From Paragonimus skrjabini miyazakii (lineage: Eukaryota; Platyhelminthes; Trematoda; Plagiorchiida; Troglotrematidae), in NCBI GenBank assembly GCA_014338405.1, contig JTDE01000110.1, positions 65,924 to 129,923 on the forward strand: a DNA stretch of 64,000 nucleotides, given 5' to 3'. Below are positions 48,186 to 59,739 of this stretch, piece by piece (position 1 is the stretch's first letter; every line of letters starts with the position of its first letter). Both the position numbers and the translations under genes were made by a program. Under the pieces are notes generated by a model. The model did no database searches. It had not been told where the DNA came from and saw nothing but the letters and a program-made list of their open reading frames with translations.

Positions 48186-48429
48186 TTAACCTCACATTAG
48201 GCACCACCGAGTTATCATGTGTGAACACTCAACCACTTTCTCTTGTGAGTAATGATCAAGTTGTCCGATCGCCTCGAGAGTAGACACAGTTACTGTCTGT
48301 TAACTCCAGTTGATGACCCCTCGACCGAAAGGGGCCGATTGTAAAATCTATGGGAATGCGTCAAACTCTGCGATAAATCGTGGGTGAAGTTCAACCTATA
48401 CGATGATCAGTAGAAGAGGAAAATCGCCC

Positions 48430-51400
48430 AAGTTTCGGTCAAACTTGTTTGTTTCTACAAAAACATTTTCGATTTGCTATTTTTGAAAAATAAAACACCA
48501 GATTGCACTTTCGCTGTCCCTTGAAATTACCAACAGTGTCTATCCTCTTGTTGACAGGAATTTGTACTGCAGTCCTCGTAAGTTGCTAGATCTCTACAGG
48601 CGTCAATAAGGGTACAACAATAATCTCATATGAAGATTGCTTCCAGACATGGTTCTGTCGAGTATCTGCGCATTACGTTTAATCCTGTAACCTAACCATG
48701 CGAACTAGCCGTTTTTAAAGTGGTGAGAAATCTTCTTTTTATGTTTGGCACTTCAGAGTTTTAACTTCAACTCGTCATCCTACTCACAGCTATATTATTT
48801 TGCCCATTACACTTCTGCAAATCCTAAGCACGGTTGTGGTGATTTCTCTACTGTTATCTTGATGGAGCGTATTATTTCTAGATTCCATTTTGTTTGCGAT
48901 AAATTTATTGAGATAATAGCTCCTGGCCTAGTTAACCCGATTTTTGCCTGAATTGCCTCAATCTACTTATACGTCTTCCCCTCAATATGAACAGGGTGCA
49001 TACGACACCGTGGAGCAAATTAATCTCCCTCCCGTTGTACACGTTTATTAGCTGACCCTGTTTGATTTTTGCTCATGTGCCATGATAATTTTTGCAGGTA
49101 GCATTTACAACAATTGCATCTTCATGCCGAGTGTTCATCCTTTTCAATATTCAATGACGTGAATCGATTATATTTATTGAGGCTCCTGATTCCTTCAAGG
49201 GTAGAATTTTCCATTGCTTTCTGAGGGTCCGATGCAGGGGCTATTATCTTCCCCATGAGAAGTACGCACCAATCTCGCATAATGAACATAATAGATTATC
49301 ATTGGTACTCTTCTCCTGTGCGTATGGGCTACTCTTCAGTCAATATGTTGGAAAAGTCGGATGTCTCACCACCCACACGGTATCTCCTAGCATTGCATGG
49401 TGGTCTACCAAATAGAACTGGGAAGATGGATCTCGTGGATTTTATCATTCCGTATTGTCTCTTAACTATCGAACAACAAAATGAGAGACCACATTTATAT
49501 CTAGTGGAATGGGGTGAGGAAAACATTGGTGGTGGACCAATGTGGTCAAAGATTGAGCGTACGGGCAAAACGAACATACATATGATTGTTTCTGCACATA
49601 TAATAGTGGCTTGAGGCCGTCATTTGCGACGTCCACAGCAAACCGTATGAAATGAGGATTAGTGCAATATATTACAACAAGAAATCTGAAACTTAGTTTA
49701 GTCTCGTGATACTGGGTCAGCATAAGTCCGAGATTTTATGCGAATTTAAGACGAATGAATTAGACCGTGTAGCCTCAGATTTTAAACACCTTGCGTTTCC
49801 ACTGATGTAACTCTAGCTGCATTTGCAAACCAGTTGATAAATCCACTGTAGGCTAACATTCTTTATTGAAGGTGTCTGGAATATCTCGCGAATTCGTGCA
49901 GTTATCACTAGTTCAGCTACGAAATTTGCCCGTGATCAACGCGTTGAGGCGTTGTGTAGTTCATACTGAACAATAGTTATTTTGAAATGGTGTTTCGCTG
50001 TAGATTATCATCTTTTCAACCGTACTGATTTTGTTCACTGTTTACGTTCACGGAATTTGTCCATTGATGGATCGTATCGGATATCCAGCATACCATGACG
50101 AGCAATCGTAGCCTGCTGGCTGAAGAACATACTGAAAAATACCGTTTAGTTTTTTTAACAAAGCTTAAACTAATACCCTCCTGTTTTTAAATGGCGAGAA
50201 ACTTGTAAGTTATGTACACTTGCCAGTGTCGGTTGGCTTAAGATACATGGATGACTTCATTGAGTCGACATCCATGCCGTTGATAAAGATGTATGGGAAT
50301 GGCAGTTCACGTGAAAGTCCCCAGGTAACTGTCAACTTCGCACAAGTGGTATACATTCGTTTCACGTTATCCTTATTCGTTTTTACAAACTTCATAAACA
50401 TGTTGTTATCCCTCGCTTAGTCTTTCTATGGTGGTATACCCTAAATTTGTTGGGCTACTCACCTTCCTAAGATTAACAGAAAAGCGACATGCATCGACCT
50501 CAGTGGGTGTACTATGACTTATCTACCATTCTGCTAATGTTGCCTATTCTTACGTTTTACATATAGATTAGTAAGAAAGGTTTTAGCAAATCATTAAAAA
50601 TTCTCATATCAACAGTAATCGTCCCGAGCTGACCACATCAAATCCTTAATCTCAGGAAGCGAGACGTCTGTAGGTGGTGACGGAAAGTGAACCGGGCACA
50701 TTAATTCGTCCACTGGGCCGACTATCAAGGCCACCAAACAAATCGATCGAGTTTTTATGGCTAAGTGTCAAACTTCCCCCTTAAGTTTAGGGCTGAACTA
50801 AACGTAGAAACAGCTTGTGTTCAGATGCAATATTGCACAAAAAAACTGATTTGGTGCGTTTATTCGGATTTGAATTTCTCTTAAAGCATACAATTATGGT
50901 GTTACTGGATAGCCAGATTTTAGATTTTAAAGTTTTGCTCCTAAATTACTGCTTGTAGGTATGACAAATGAAGGTTTCGAGTTAGTCGATATTCCAAGTC
51001 AGTCACTGTTTGGAAGTTTCTGTGGTCGTACTGTCTGGACAAAATCTGTGCAACATATTCCTCCTTATCCGCACACTTTGTGGTATTTACGGACAAGTTA
51101 CTGAGTTTAGAGCACTCGGTAAGGACAGATGAACTTTATTCGATTAGCGTTGTGTTGCGAGTGTTAGAAAGCGTTACACGAAAAGCAACCCCATCTGCCT
51201 GCTTGAAGTAATGTTCCGTCTGGCCGGGATTTTTTCCCTACTTCAATTGAAAAAAGAAAATGCGGGTAACAGTTACCCGAGGTTTATACACCGTATTTGA
51301 CACTGCCTCTTGCGTTTCATTAAAATTTTGTCGCTACTTTCTTTTCTAAACCGCTCGATATCTTCCTCCTGCTGAGATTGGGAGGACTGCCTGATTTTCT

Positions 51401-52665
51401 GCTCTTTCTCAAGCAAAATATTCCCATTTTTCCGTTTTAATTCGAGTTTTTCCGGTTATATCCAGGTGGTCTTATTGCTGTCAAAACAAACTCCCTGTAT
51501 TTCACTTGAACCCACCTTTATTGAGCGGGTAAAATGTACTGTCGTGAGCTGCGGAAGTAAACTTAGTCGTTTGCGTCGCACTCGCTACTTTTCGCATAGA
51601 ATGTTGTTGAAACTCTGACAAATCAAGTCGTCATCAGCCCACGTTATCATAATTCATTCGAAGACTGAACTGCAGTTACCGAATGGGCCGGACACGACCT
51701 GGAACTAGGCAATACTGATTGTTTAGAGCAGATAGCTCGCGATGGTACGCACCACTATGGGATAGCTGCGCAAAGTTTGGATTAGCATTCATTAAAAGTG
51801 AGGCTAATCAGGCAAACAACCTGCGAACTTGACTGTTACATGAACGGATTTTGAACACAAACAAGAACCCATACAAAACTTGGTGGCAGCCGTCTCTATA
51901 CAGAGGGTTATAATCACTGAATGTAACGTATTTTACAGAGTCTGGATCGATTGTTTCAAAGTGGTCACCAAAGCACAGTGGTTCTTTAGAGCACAGAAGT
52001 ACTGCAGACAAAAACACTATGCATATATATTTTTATGCATAGATATACACATTTCTATCTAACTAGGAACAAGCGTATGCAACTTACTGATGTAGGCTGA
52101 TTGAAATACGTGTTCGGCACATCGTCCACCTTAAGCCGCACATATGTATAGGGTGAACGTAGCTAATTTACTCAAAGTAGAATTATTTTGATTCTGTGAC
52201 ACTGGGAAAAACTATGTAACCGGAAAGTAACGATATTTCCAACCTTTACAACTTCTGTGTGTGTGGGTGTAAATTTGTTTTTGATTGCGAATTTTTTAAA
52301 TGTTTTCATAATATTTCTACCGGGCAATTTTATTAACACTTGAAGTTAATTGAGAATATATCAAGTTATGATAAGCTCACACAATTGCTCTTGTCTGTTT
52401 GTCACTTTTATTTCCCAGTCAAAATAAATAATACCCACTACTTGCGTTCTAACTTCTTCTTTAAGTAGTTTCTCAAGTGAGAACATGATCCATTCTAGAC
52501 TTATTGCAAGTGATTCACTTTCATACTTGTTTGTCTTCTGAATATTTGCAGTGGATAACTCATTAAAACGTAAGCAATACCTTGATATTTACGACCATCT
52601 GAGAAGCTGAATTTTCAGTTTCATAGACAAAAGATTTTTTTGTAAAGGTCCGATAGCTTTTACTT
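48430..52665. other. No gene recognised; possibly arrestin intron
   Basis: No retroelement motif or arrestin segment recognised. The plus frame at 49225-49614 is open for 130 codons including YLLALHGGLPNRTGKMDLVD, but has no donor at its end and no known domain. Other frames are short. Confidence 0.4.
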
Positions 52666-52669
52666 GCAG

Positions 52670-52817
52670 AATGAGACTCACTAAACGAAAATATCCTTCT
52701 GAAGGGGATTATGCCAGTAATATAATTTCGAAGTCCAACAGTGGCATAATTGTATCTCGACAGAAGCCGCTTAAGAAATTCCGTAATGGCAATCAGTCCT
52801 ATGAGCCATACGGTTGA
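52670..52817 (+). CDS. Candidate terminal exon, unknown protein
   Basis: A good acceptor (CGATAGCTTTTACTTGCAG, ending 52669) is followed by a frame starting at the ATG of 52671 and open for 48 codons to a TGA. The peptide is Lys/Ser-rich and hydrophilic (MRLTKRKYPSEGDYASN, later SRQKPLKKFRNGNQSYEPYG), like a disordered C-terminal tail. It could be the last exon of the gene that contains the arrestin exon or of an unrelated gene. A chance frame is not excluded. Confidence 0.3.
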
Positions 52818-52819
52818 CA

Positions 52820-55790
52820 GTTATATAGTAAAATAACTGGATAAACGATGTTAAAATTCAAATGTCTGAGTTTTCCATGTGGTTTGGCGACTCGGCTGGT
52901 ATGGCAGTTGTCCGGTATTCAGTTCCTATCACTTATTTGTTACTGGTTAGTGCACATATTTTGTTCGGAAAATTTTCTGTTACAAATTAACAAACCTGCC
53001 ATACCATTTGCAAATACTATAAGTGCTGTGCTCAGCGGTGAGACTAGTGAGTTCTAACATAAACTATCCGAGCATTCACGTCAGTGATGCCAAGCTGCTA
53101 AATTACTTAGTGAACTAGGTGTGACACAACGGGTGAGTAGTTGAGAAAAATGAGGAATTCTTGAGGTTTCTTTGCAGCTTCATCAACCGGCTAGTCGTAT
53201 ACGTGCCATATCCCGGCTTTTTGTTTCCATGACGAGTTCGGGTCCATTCAACAATGCAATCGATCTTACAGTTCTACAGTTAGTTCCTTAACACACTCCC
53301 ACAGAACACTAGTTGTGTCTTTCGATGTCTGTTTGATTTAGCTGTTATAGTTTTGATTGTTTATTTGTACCTCACTTTACTGTTTTGGCAAGTGGCATAC
53401 AACTGTTTTTTGTTCTCATCTAATTTCCCGCCTTTCCGTTCGTTTTTGTAACATCTACTGATAGTCCAACACACGTCATGCTCTAGCCAACACAGTAAAG
53501 CATTATCCCTCAATTTGTCCTTTCACTCTACAAACCTTTGAATCCACCATGTTTTACCTGCGTTAGCCGGATGAGGAAAAAGACATTTGCTGACAGTTTC
53601 AACACATGTTACTTTCTAATTACGTCATGTTTCCGAGAAGTTTATTCAAGCTACTGTAATCATTTTCTAGCAGCTTATTACACCCTACTGTTTCTCACAG
53701 TCTTCTTAAATCTCATTATTTGTAAATGTTGGTAAAGTGATAGAATTTTTCACAGTCGACGGTGGTTTGGTAATCTGTATTAACGGCACAGTATTCTCCT
53801 TATGAGAGTATCTCTTCCGAAAAAACAAAGATTTTTTTCGTAAGGATATTCCTTCACGGGGTGGGAAGTGCATGCTATGTCCATATATTTTGACCGACAC
53901 GAATTCAAGATACAAGACAGGCTGGTTATGAAAGAATCGTCAAACTAAACATGGGCTCTCTGTTACTCCTGGAATGTTTTCAGGACCATTGTTACGATAA
54001 GTTGAGCATCACTCACATTTTCTTGCATATTTCGCCCTCAAACAGGCTCTTCATGCAGCCGGCTGATGGGCTGTGGCAAGAATGAAGCTTGAATCTAACG
54101 TCCGTTTTCGGAAAGATCCAATGAAAATTCCATCCGAATACAATACATGACATCCTAAATCTTATATAAAAAGCATTCGTAGTATATCAACCAAGTCTTC
54201 GACTGTTTACCGCCATTCATTAAGTGACCCAACAATTTCTATGAATTCATTTGTCTTAATTTGACTGAAGAGTCTAAATTGTAGAATTACTATAAATAAA
54301 TATTAGGAAAGATGTGTCTCCAGAAAATGACCAAAGAACTGCTTATACGAAGTAATTCGACTGTGTTCATGTTAATCTTAATAGCGTAATTGTCAGCAGG
54401 ATCGCTCCAGTTGAATGTAGATCAGGGTTCAAACTTTGATTACGGTTGTAGAAAATCAACTAAAAATTTGCCTGAACCCTAAAAGTGCTATTATTTTTAA
54501 GTGTTCAAGCCATACATATAAAAGCATTTTCCAATGAGCAATACTGTTAAAATCCTAATGTACCCTAGGTTGACCAAAAACGGATTATACTGCGGATTGG
54601 CCTTCACAAGTGAATGTTTGCGTTGAATACGCTACCGTCCCGAAGTGATATTGGATCAAACTTGGGGATGAGCGGTAATAATATTCCCCAGCTCTATGAA
54701 CTGCAACATTTAGTAAGGTTGACCGTTTAGTAATTGATTTACAAACAAGAACTAGGAAGCTGTTAGACTGTTTCTTTTTTCTGTGCTATACATCTAAATT
54801 TATGATATTCAGTACAGTTTACTGAGATAATCTGACAGAAGACTTTGCCGCTTTACCTCACTCGATTCACCTCCATCCCGTTGTCGATAGAAATAAGCGT
54901 GGTCTTTTTCAGTGCTTGATGTGCACTGTACCTGAACCAATGGATTGTTGTTACAAACCACCTACATGAAAATATACAACTAAGCATCAATCACTGGTAC
55001 CTTATCAAGTTGAAAAAAGATAATTAGTTTACATGAACAACAGTAATGCAAACTAGAATGTAAACAAAACAAAACTATCCATCGCTACCCCATCTAGCAT
55101 TTACTTTCATACAGTACTATGTTCAGTAATTGAGTCAGGATGTATAATGGGTGTGCGCGGAATCATTTGTAAATGCTTTGCGTTCGTACTGGAGGAGACA
55201 TCGTTTATGTGTATTCTGTACATACCTCAGCGAACGTTCGATGGGCGTTTATTTTACAGGTATAGATCAAATGTCACATACTAGAGCAGTTTACAAGAGT
55301 TGCTTGCTAACAGGTTTTAGTGCACTACGATAACGAACTTTGCGGTAGATGCGTAAACAACGTTTCCTCTTACAAGCCTGCCTTAGTAATTCGGTTACCA
55401 GCGGGAAACTGCTCTACTTCATAAGGCACTTTATGTGCAGTTTTATGAAGTTCGTTTCTTCCAAGGATGGTTCTAATAAAAAAGTATTTTATATCTCGAA
55501 GAGTTAGTTTCCAAGGGATGTCTTGAAGGTTTTTCTGGGACACATTAATGTAGTAGCCACCGATGGGTTCATTTGAATAACGCTAGCATGCATCTACTTG
55601 GTGAAACAGTGTGTTACATTAAAGTGTAATAGTTTTATATTTAATACCACATGCTAGAAAGCTTAGGGATTTAGGGAATTCTTCAATAAACGTTTGTGAT
55701 GTATTTCATATTATGTATCGATTGCCTAAACTTCTTTCAAGCTTTGCCCAATATAGTTTTACTAGAAAGTATCAGAAGATTCGGTTAACC
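52820..55790. other. No gene recognised
   Basis: AT-rich with short frames only. No repeat copy shared with the rest of the window was seen. Confidence 0.4.
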
Positions 55791-55791
55791 T

Positions 55792-55860
55792 GGGAAGTCT
55801 ATGGGAATGCGACGGCTGCGATCAATTGTGGGTGATGTTCAATCTATATGAAAATCAAAA
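55792..55860. repeat. Solo terminal arm of the hammerhead SINE-like family (S4)
   Basis: GGAAGTCTATGGGAATGCGA, then GCTGCGATCAATTGTGGGTG and TTCAATCTATATGAAAATC match the ends of S1 and S3. Because the arms are inverted copies of each other, left and right ends cannot be told apart. No hammerhead core nearby. Confidence 0.8.
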
Positions 55861-55864
55861 TCCC

Positions 55865-57795
55865 CTACTACTCATCATTAGTTTAAATAACACTCAAAAC
55901 TGACCACAGCGCTCAATCCTACATTGAATCTTCAGCTAGCTCCTACCGAAAATGGTTAACTAAACAGTCTATAGGGACGGAAAAAAACCTGTAATCAAAT
56001 ATAAATTACGCTGAATTTACATATGTTCCTTACCATAACATTATTACACCACACATTGTATAACGTGTCATTACCGTTTACGGTTTGTAACATTATACGA
56101 GCAATTGAAATTTTAAATAGCCTTCCTCCATCACCGTTTCAATAAATGAACAAGAGTCGGAGGTAGATATTCTGCGTTGAAAACTTGAATCAATGTACTA
56201 GACACCAGTCAGGAAACTTGGGTTTGGACTCGTTTTGATGATAAGGAAGTTCCTTCTGCGACACTGTTGGACCTCTCAGGAAACAATTGAGCGTATACTT
56301 TCACAAGTAAATACACTAACTGTTTTTATTTGTAACCACTATCACGCTCATTCACTTTTGGGTTATCGACCGATTCAGGCTATGCTCACGTTCATCTGTA
56401 GACAGGTATTTCAGCTGAAATGGATTTACATAAAAATTACGTTTCCAAAGAATCATCTGTATATACACAATTCGCCGAAATGCGATAAAAAAAACAAGCT
56501 GCTTAACGGATGACTGGGCAACGAATTGTAATCTGTCAGCCTCATATCTGTGTCAAAGTAGACACACTGTGATGTGTACTCACTTCCTGTTCTACCATAA
56601 ACTTAAGCGTTTTTGAAAGGATCGCTCTTGCAAGGCTCTCATCTGGCGAACTCCATAACGACGAAAAACAATATATACACAAAATGTTCGGTTTTATTTT
56701 GATTGGCTTTATGACTGTTTCTTTAATTGCCAGAAGCCGGGTTTTCTATTAATTTTTGGATTAAAATGATATTCCGTAAAATACTAAAAAGTTATTTGCC
56801 TTTTTTTTCCCAAGCTTGCCTATTTATGTAACTCAGTTTACATTTACGACACAATTTCGCTTACAGAACAAATGTTTTTTTTACATACAAATGTGATATT
56901 AATTTGGGATACAGTAAATCATTCACATCCAAATTATAGTCTACCAGCTGTATTTCTCCTCAAGGTTATTTGTTAATGCCAAAGACAGGGCAAAAGCACT
57001 CTCAAGATGAAAGCACTAAATTCGCCCATAGTTATCCATCGATCAGTAATTGTATTCAACCTGCCTGAGAATAGTTTTGTCGTGCTAACAGATCGGAAGC
57101 ACTACAGAAGTGAAGTAAAATGTTTTAAACACTTGCGTTTTTTATATCTCCCCAGAGCGAACGGAAAGTTAATGAAAAAGCTACGACCGTAGGTGCACTC
57201 TGATGTTGCGACCGTTGTGGATTACTTTCCAGGCTGTAGCAGAGTTCGAGAAGACAATGCCGTTGCAAGAAGTCAGTCACAACAGAAATGAAAACTCTAT
57301 CAGGATACGCCCTAACAGAGAAAAATACATACGTCTGTAGCCGCCGTCTGATTGCCAAAGAGTTAATGGACTTAAGCGCAGGATTATTGTTATGCCTGCT
57401 GTAGAAACTAATGTTGTCGTTACTCGAGCAATACAATCTAAACCAATGGAGACTTCCAGCGTCTCTTACTGGTCTACTTGTTCTAACAGTCATCGGCGTA
57501 AATTGTTCGCATCAACCCGCCTAGTAATCTGGATAATTACGATTCGACTTCTGAGAATGACCTGTCTAACAGAAGAAACGATGAAACAGGCGCATACAGC
57601 TCGACCCGCAACCCGATCATATTTGTCTATTGGAATCAGGTACCATTCTGGCTGATTAAAAAACACCATATCAGAGTGGGGACAGCTGTATGTTGTCACA
57701 AAACCCAGTACAATTTCGCCTGATATTGATCTAAGCGCCCGTCACACGAGTACCAAATCTGGACAGAAAGCAAAAGAAAACTCTGATTCACCATC
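55865..57795. other. No gene recognised
   Basis: AT-rich until about 57.18 kb. The 57.18-57.75 kb part is richer in GC and has long overlapping frames on both strands (57493-57125 minus, 57392-57655 plus, 57699-57490 minus). It may be the unaligned 5' portion of CR1 copy B, but I could not match it to copy A. Confidence 0.4.
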
Positions 57796-57799
57796 TTTC

Positions 57800-59720
57800 C
57801 AATACGAGGTGGCGGCCTCAAAGTACGCCCGAAAACATCGACTCAGCCGCTATCACTCAATGAATCTCTTCATATAGGTTCATCTGCTATGCATATTGTA
57901 AGCAATGGAATTGCCTCCTACTGTTGTTTTTACGCCACTTCGGCCCTGGTGGATTTACCAAAACAGATGCTGAGGCAGCCAAAACTCTGAGTAAATAGTA
58001 TGCAAATATGTATAACTGCACATCACGGGCCACTTTTGGGCACATGGGAAGAAAAAACAGATTGTAGTTTCATAAATTTCAATGACAATGGTCGGAACCC
58101 AATTAGGGAACCTAACAACTCAACTATCGAATTATCAGAATTGCATACCGTACTTTTAATTCCTACTTGTTAAATAACCGCCTACTGAAAACCTGGAAAC
58201 AATTCACAACCAAACCCGTCTTCGAAGTTGAATACGGAGATGACCCAGTATAATATCACTCAATAGCGTTGCATTCAGTGGTCTCTGAAACAAATGGAAA
58301 GGCTATCTGATTACTTCCTCCTCCTTGAAGCTCTCGAACTGACCAACTAAGAGCAACCTGGCTCTCGTGGGAGCTACCGTGTCAGTACTGAGCTGTTTGC
58401 TCGTGACTTTTGGGTGAAGGCTACCAATAAATGATAGGCCGTACAAGGGGTTTTTCTCGATTGGGTTGATCATTCCATCTTGCTGTGGAAACTCAATAGT
58501 CATGGTCCCATGCGTGCTCACTCACGTAGCTTGAGGATTATCTGACTGAACACAGACTGAACGTCGAGGTGAATAGTCAGCTGCCAGAATAGTTCCCCGC
58601 CAACAGAGGGGTACCAAGTGAATCAATCTTAGGACCCATGCCATTCATTCTCTTCGTTCTTGAACTAACTAACACAGTCAACTCACCGATTTTGCTCTAT
58701 CCCAATAGCACGAATTTCGGAGTGCCCAGAGGATGTAATGACATTACAAAACGATTTGAACTGCCTACATCAGTGATCCATAGAAAATAACTCATCGTTC
58801 TCTGTCAACAGGCATGCACGCGTGCACGTTCGCCATCAAAACTGTGTCCACTATCTTGTTAACAACACACAGCTATTGGTGTCAGCAAGCGAACGAGATC
58901 TAGGGACTATAGCGACAGACAGTTTAAGTCTGTCTACAAATTGCCTAGTCATGGTTAAAAAGGCGCAAATGATACTGAACATTCGGGCAAGGATTTGTGG
59001 GGCCGTCCAGGCTGAATTGTTTCTTAGTATGTTCGCCTACACAATCGTTCCACACATGTAGACGAACGTGCAGACTTATCGACGTTATCTTAGGAAGGAT
59101 ATGGGACTTATTGAAGTTGTTCAGAGACAAGTCATTAGAAAAATTATGGGGCTCGGGGAAACCACCTGCTCAGAAAGACTGGCAGAATTAGGTCACTCTC
59201 AGTGAATTACAAACGACTCAAGGTAGACCTAATTGTTCCGTAGAATAGACTCCACAGCCCGGCTCATTTATCGACACATCTCCTCGCCCCAAATGAGAGT
59301 GAGCGCTTAAATGGACATTCTGTGAGATTGCTTAATGGAATAAGTAAGTTGCTTTCCAGACAGAACTCCTTCACAATCATGATCTGTTTACATTAGTGCG
59401 CGTTGGGTGACCCTGTGATCACAGCCGAATTGACTGAGAGTTTTGAAACATTACCCAGTCAGCATCCACGTGAGCAACAACCGGCACTACAATTTTCATA
59501 GGCGTTGTACTAGCTCAGCCCCACAGGTAATTCGATGAACATATGTGAGAGAATCTTGTTTCAATGTTTGTTGTTGAAATGATTGCAGTCAGCATCTTCA
59601 TTGAATTTGTCTTTTATTTAGTTCCATTCACTTTTTCTTCACACAAGTGAACCGTCCAACACAATGTTTCGCCCACCACCGTAGACATGGAAACGAACAC
59701 GCAAAGATCTTTGTTCACCC
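57800..59720 (+). mobile_element. CR1-like retrotransposon, internally deleted copy (B)
   Basis: 5' UTR-like sequence at 57800-57960 matches 29905-29740 reversed (GGTTCATCTGC, GCATATTGTAAG, GGCGGCCT-like). The endonuclease and first part of RT are absent. From about 58180 (CCCGTCTTCGAAG) the RT body aligns continuously with copy A down to the 3' UTR, including the frame 58822-59061 with ERDLGTIATDSLSLSTN. About 220 bp of unmatched sequence (57960-58180) lies at the deletion junction. Frames are broken by stops. Confidence 0.87.
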
Positions 59721-59739
59721 TGTAACAACAACCGAACTT

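Larger units (their letters stand above)
47985..48420 (-). mobile_element. Hammerhead SINE-like element, copy S3
   Basis: The most complete simple copy. The left terminal arm (47985-48070) and right arm (about 48335-48415) are inverted with respect to each other, sharing TTGAACNTCAYCCACRATT-like and TCCCATAGA-like words. Between them, read on the minus strand, lie a Pol III-type promoter and then a hammerhead. Total length about 430 bp. It aligns along its whole length with S1 and is similar to the Sm-alpha family known from schistosomes. Confidence 0.85.

Noticed and set aside
49225..49614. 130-codon plus frame as a gene
   Set aside because: No recognised domain, no donor at its end, and a frame of this length is possible by chance in 64 kb read six ways.
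51625..51650. CTGATGA on the minus strand near 51.63 kb as a hammerhead
   Set aside because: No GAAA follows after a pairing stem II.
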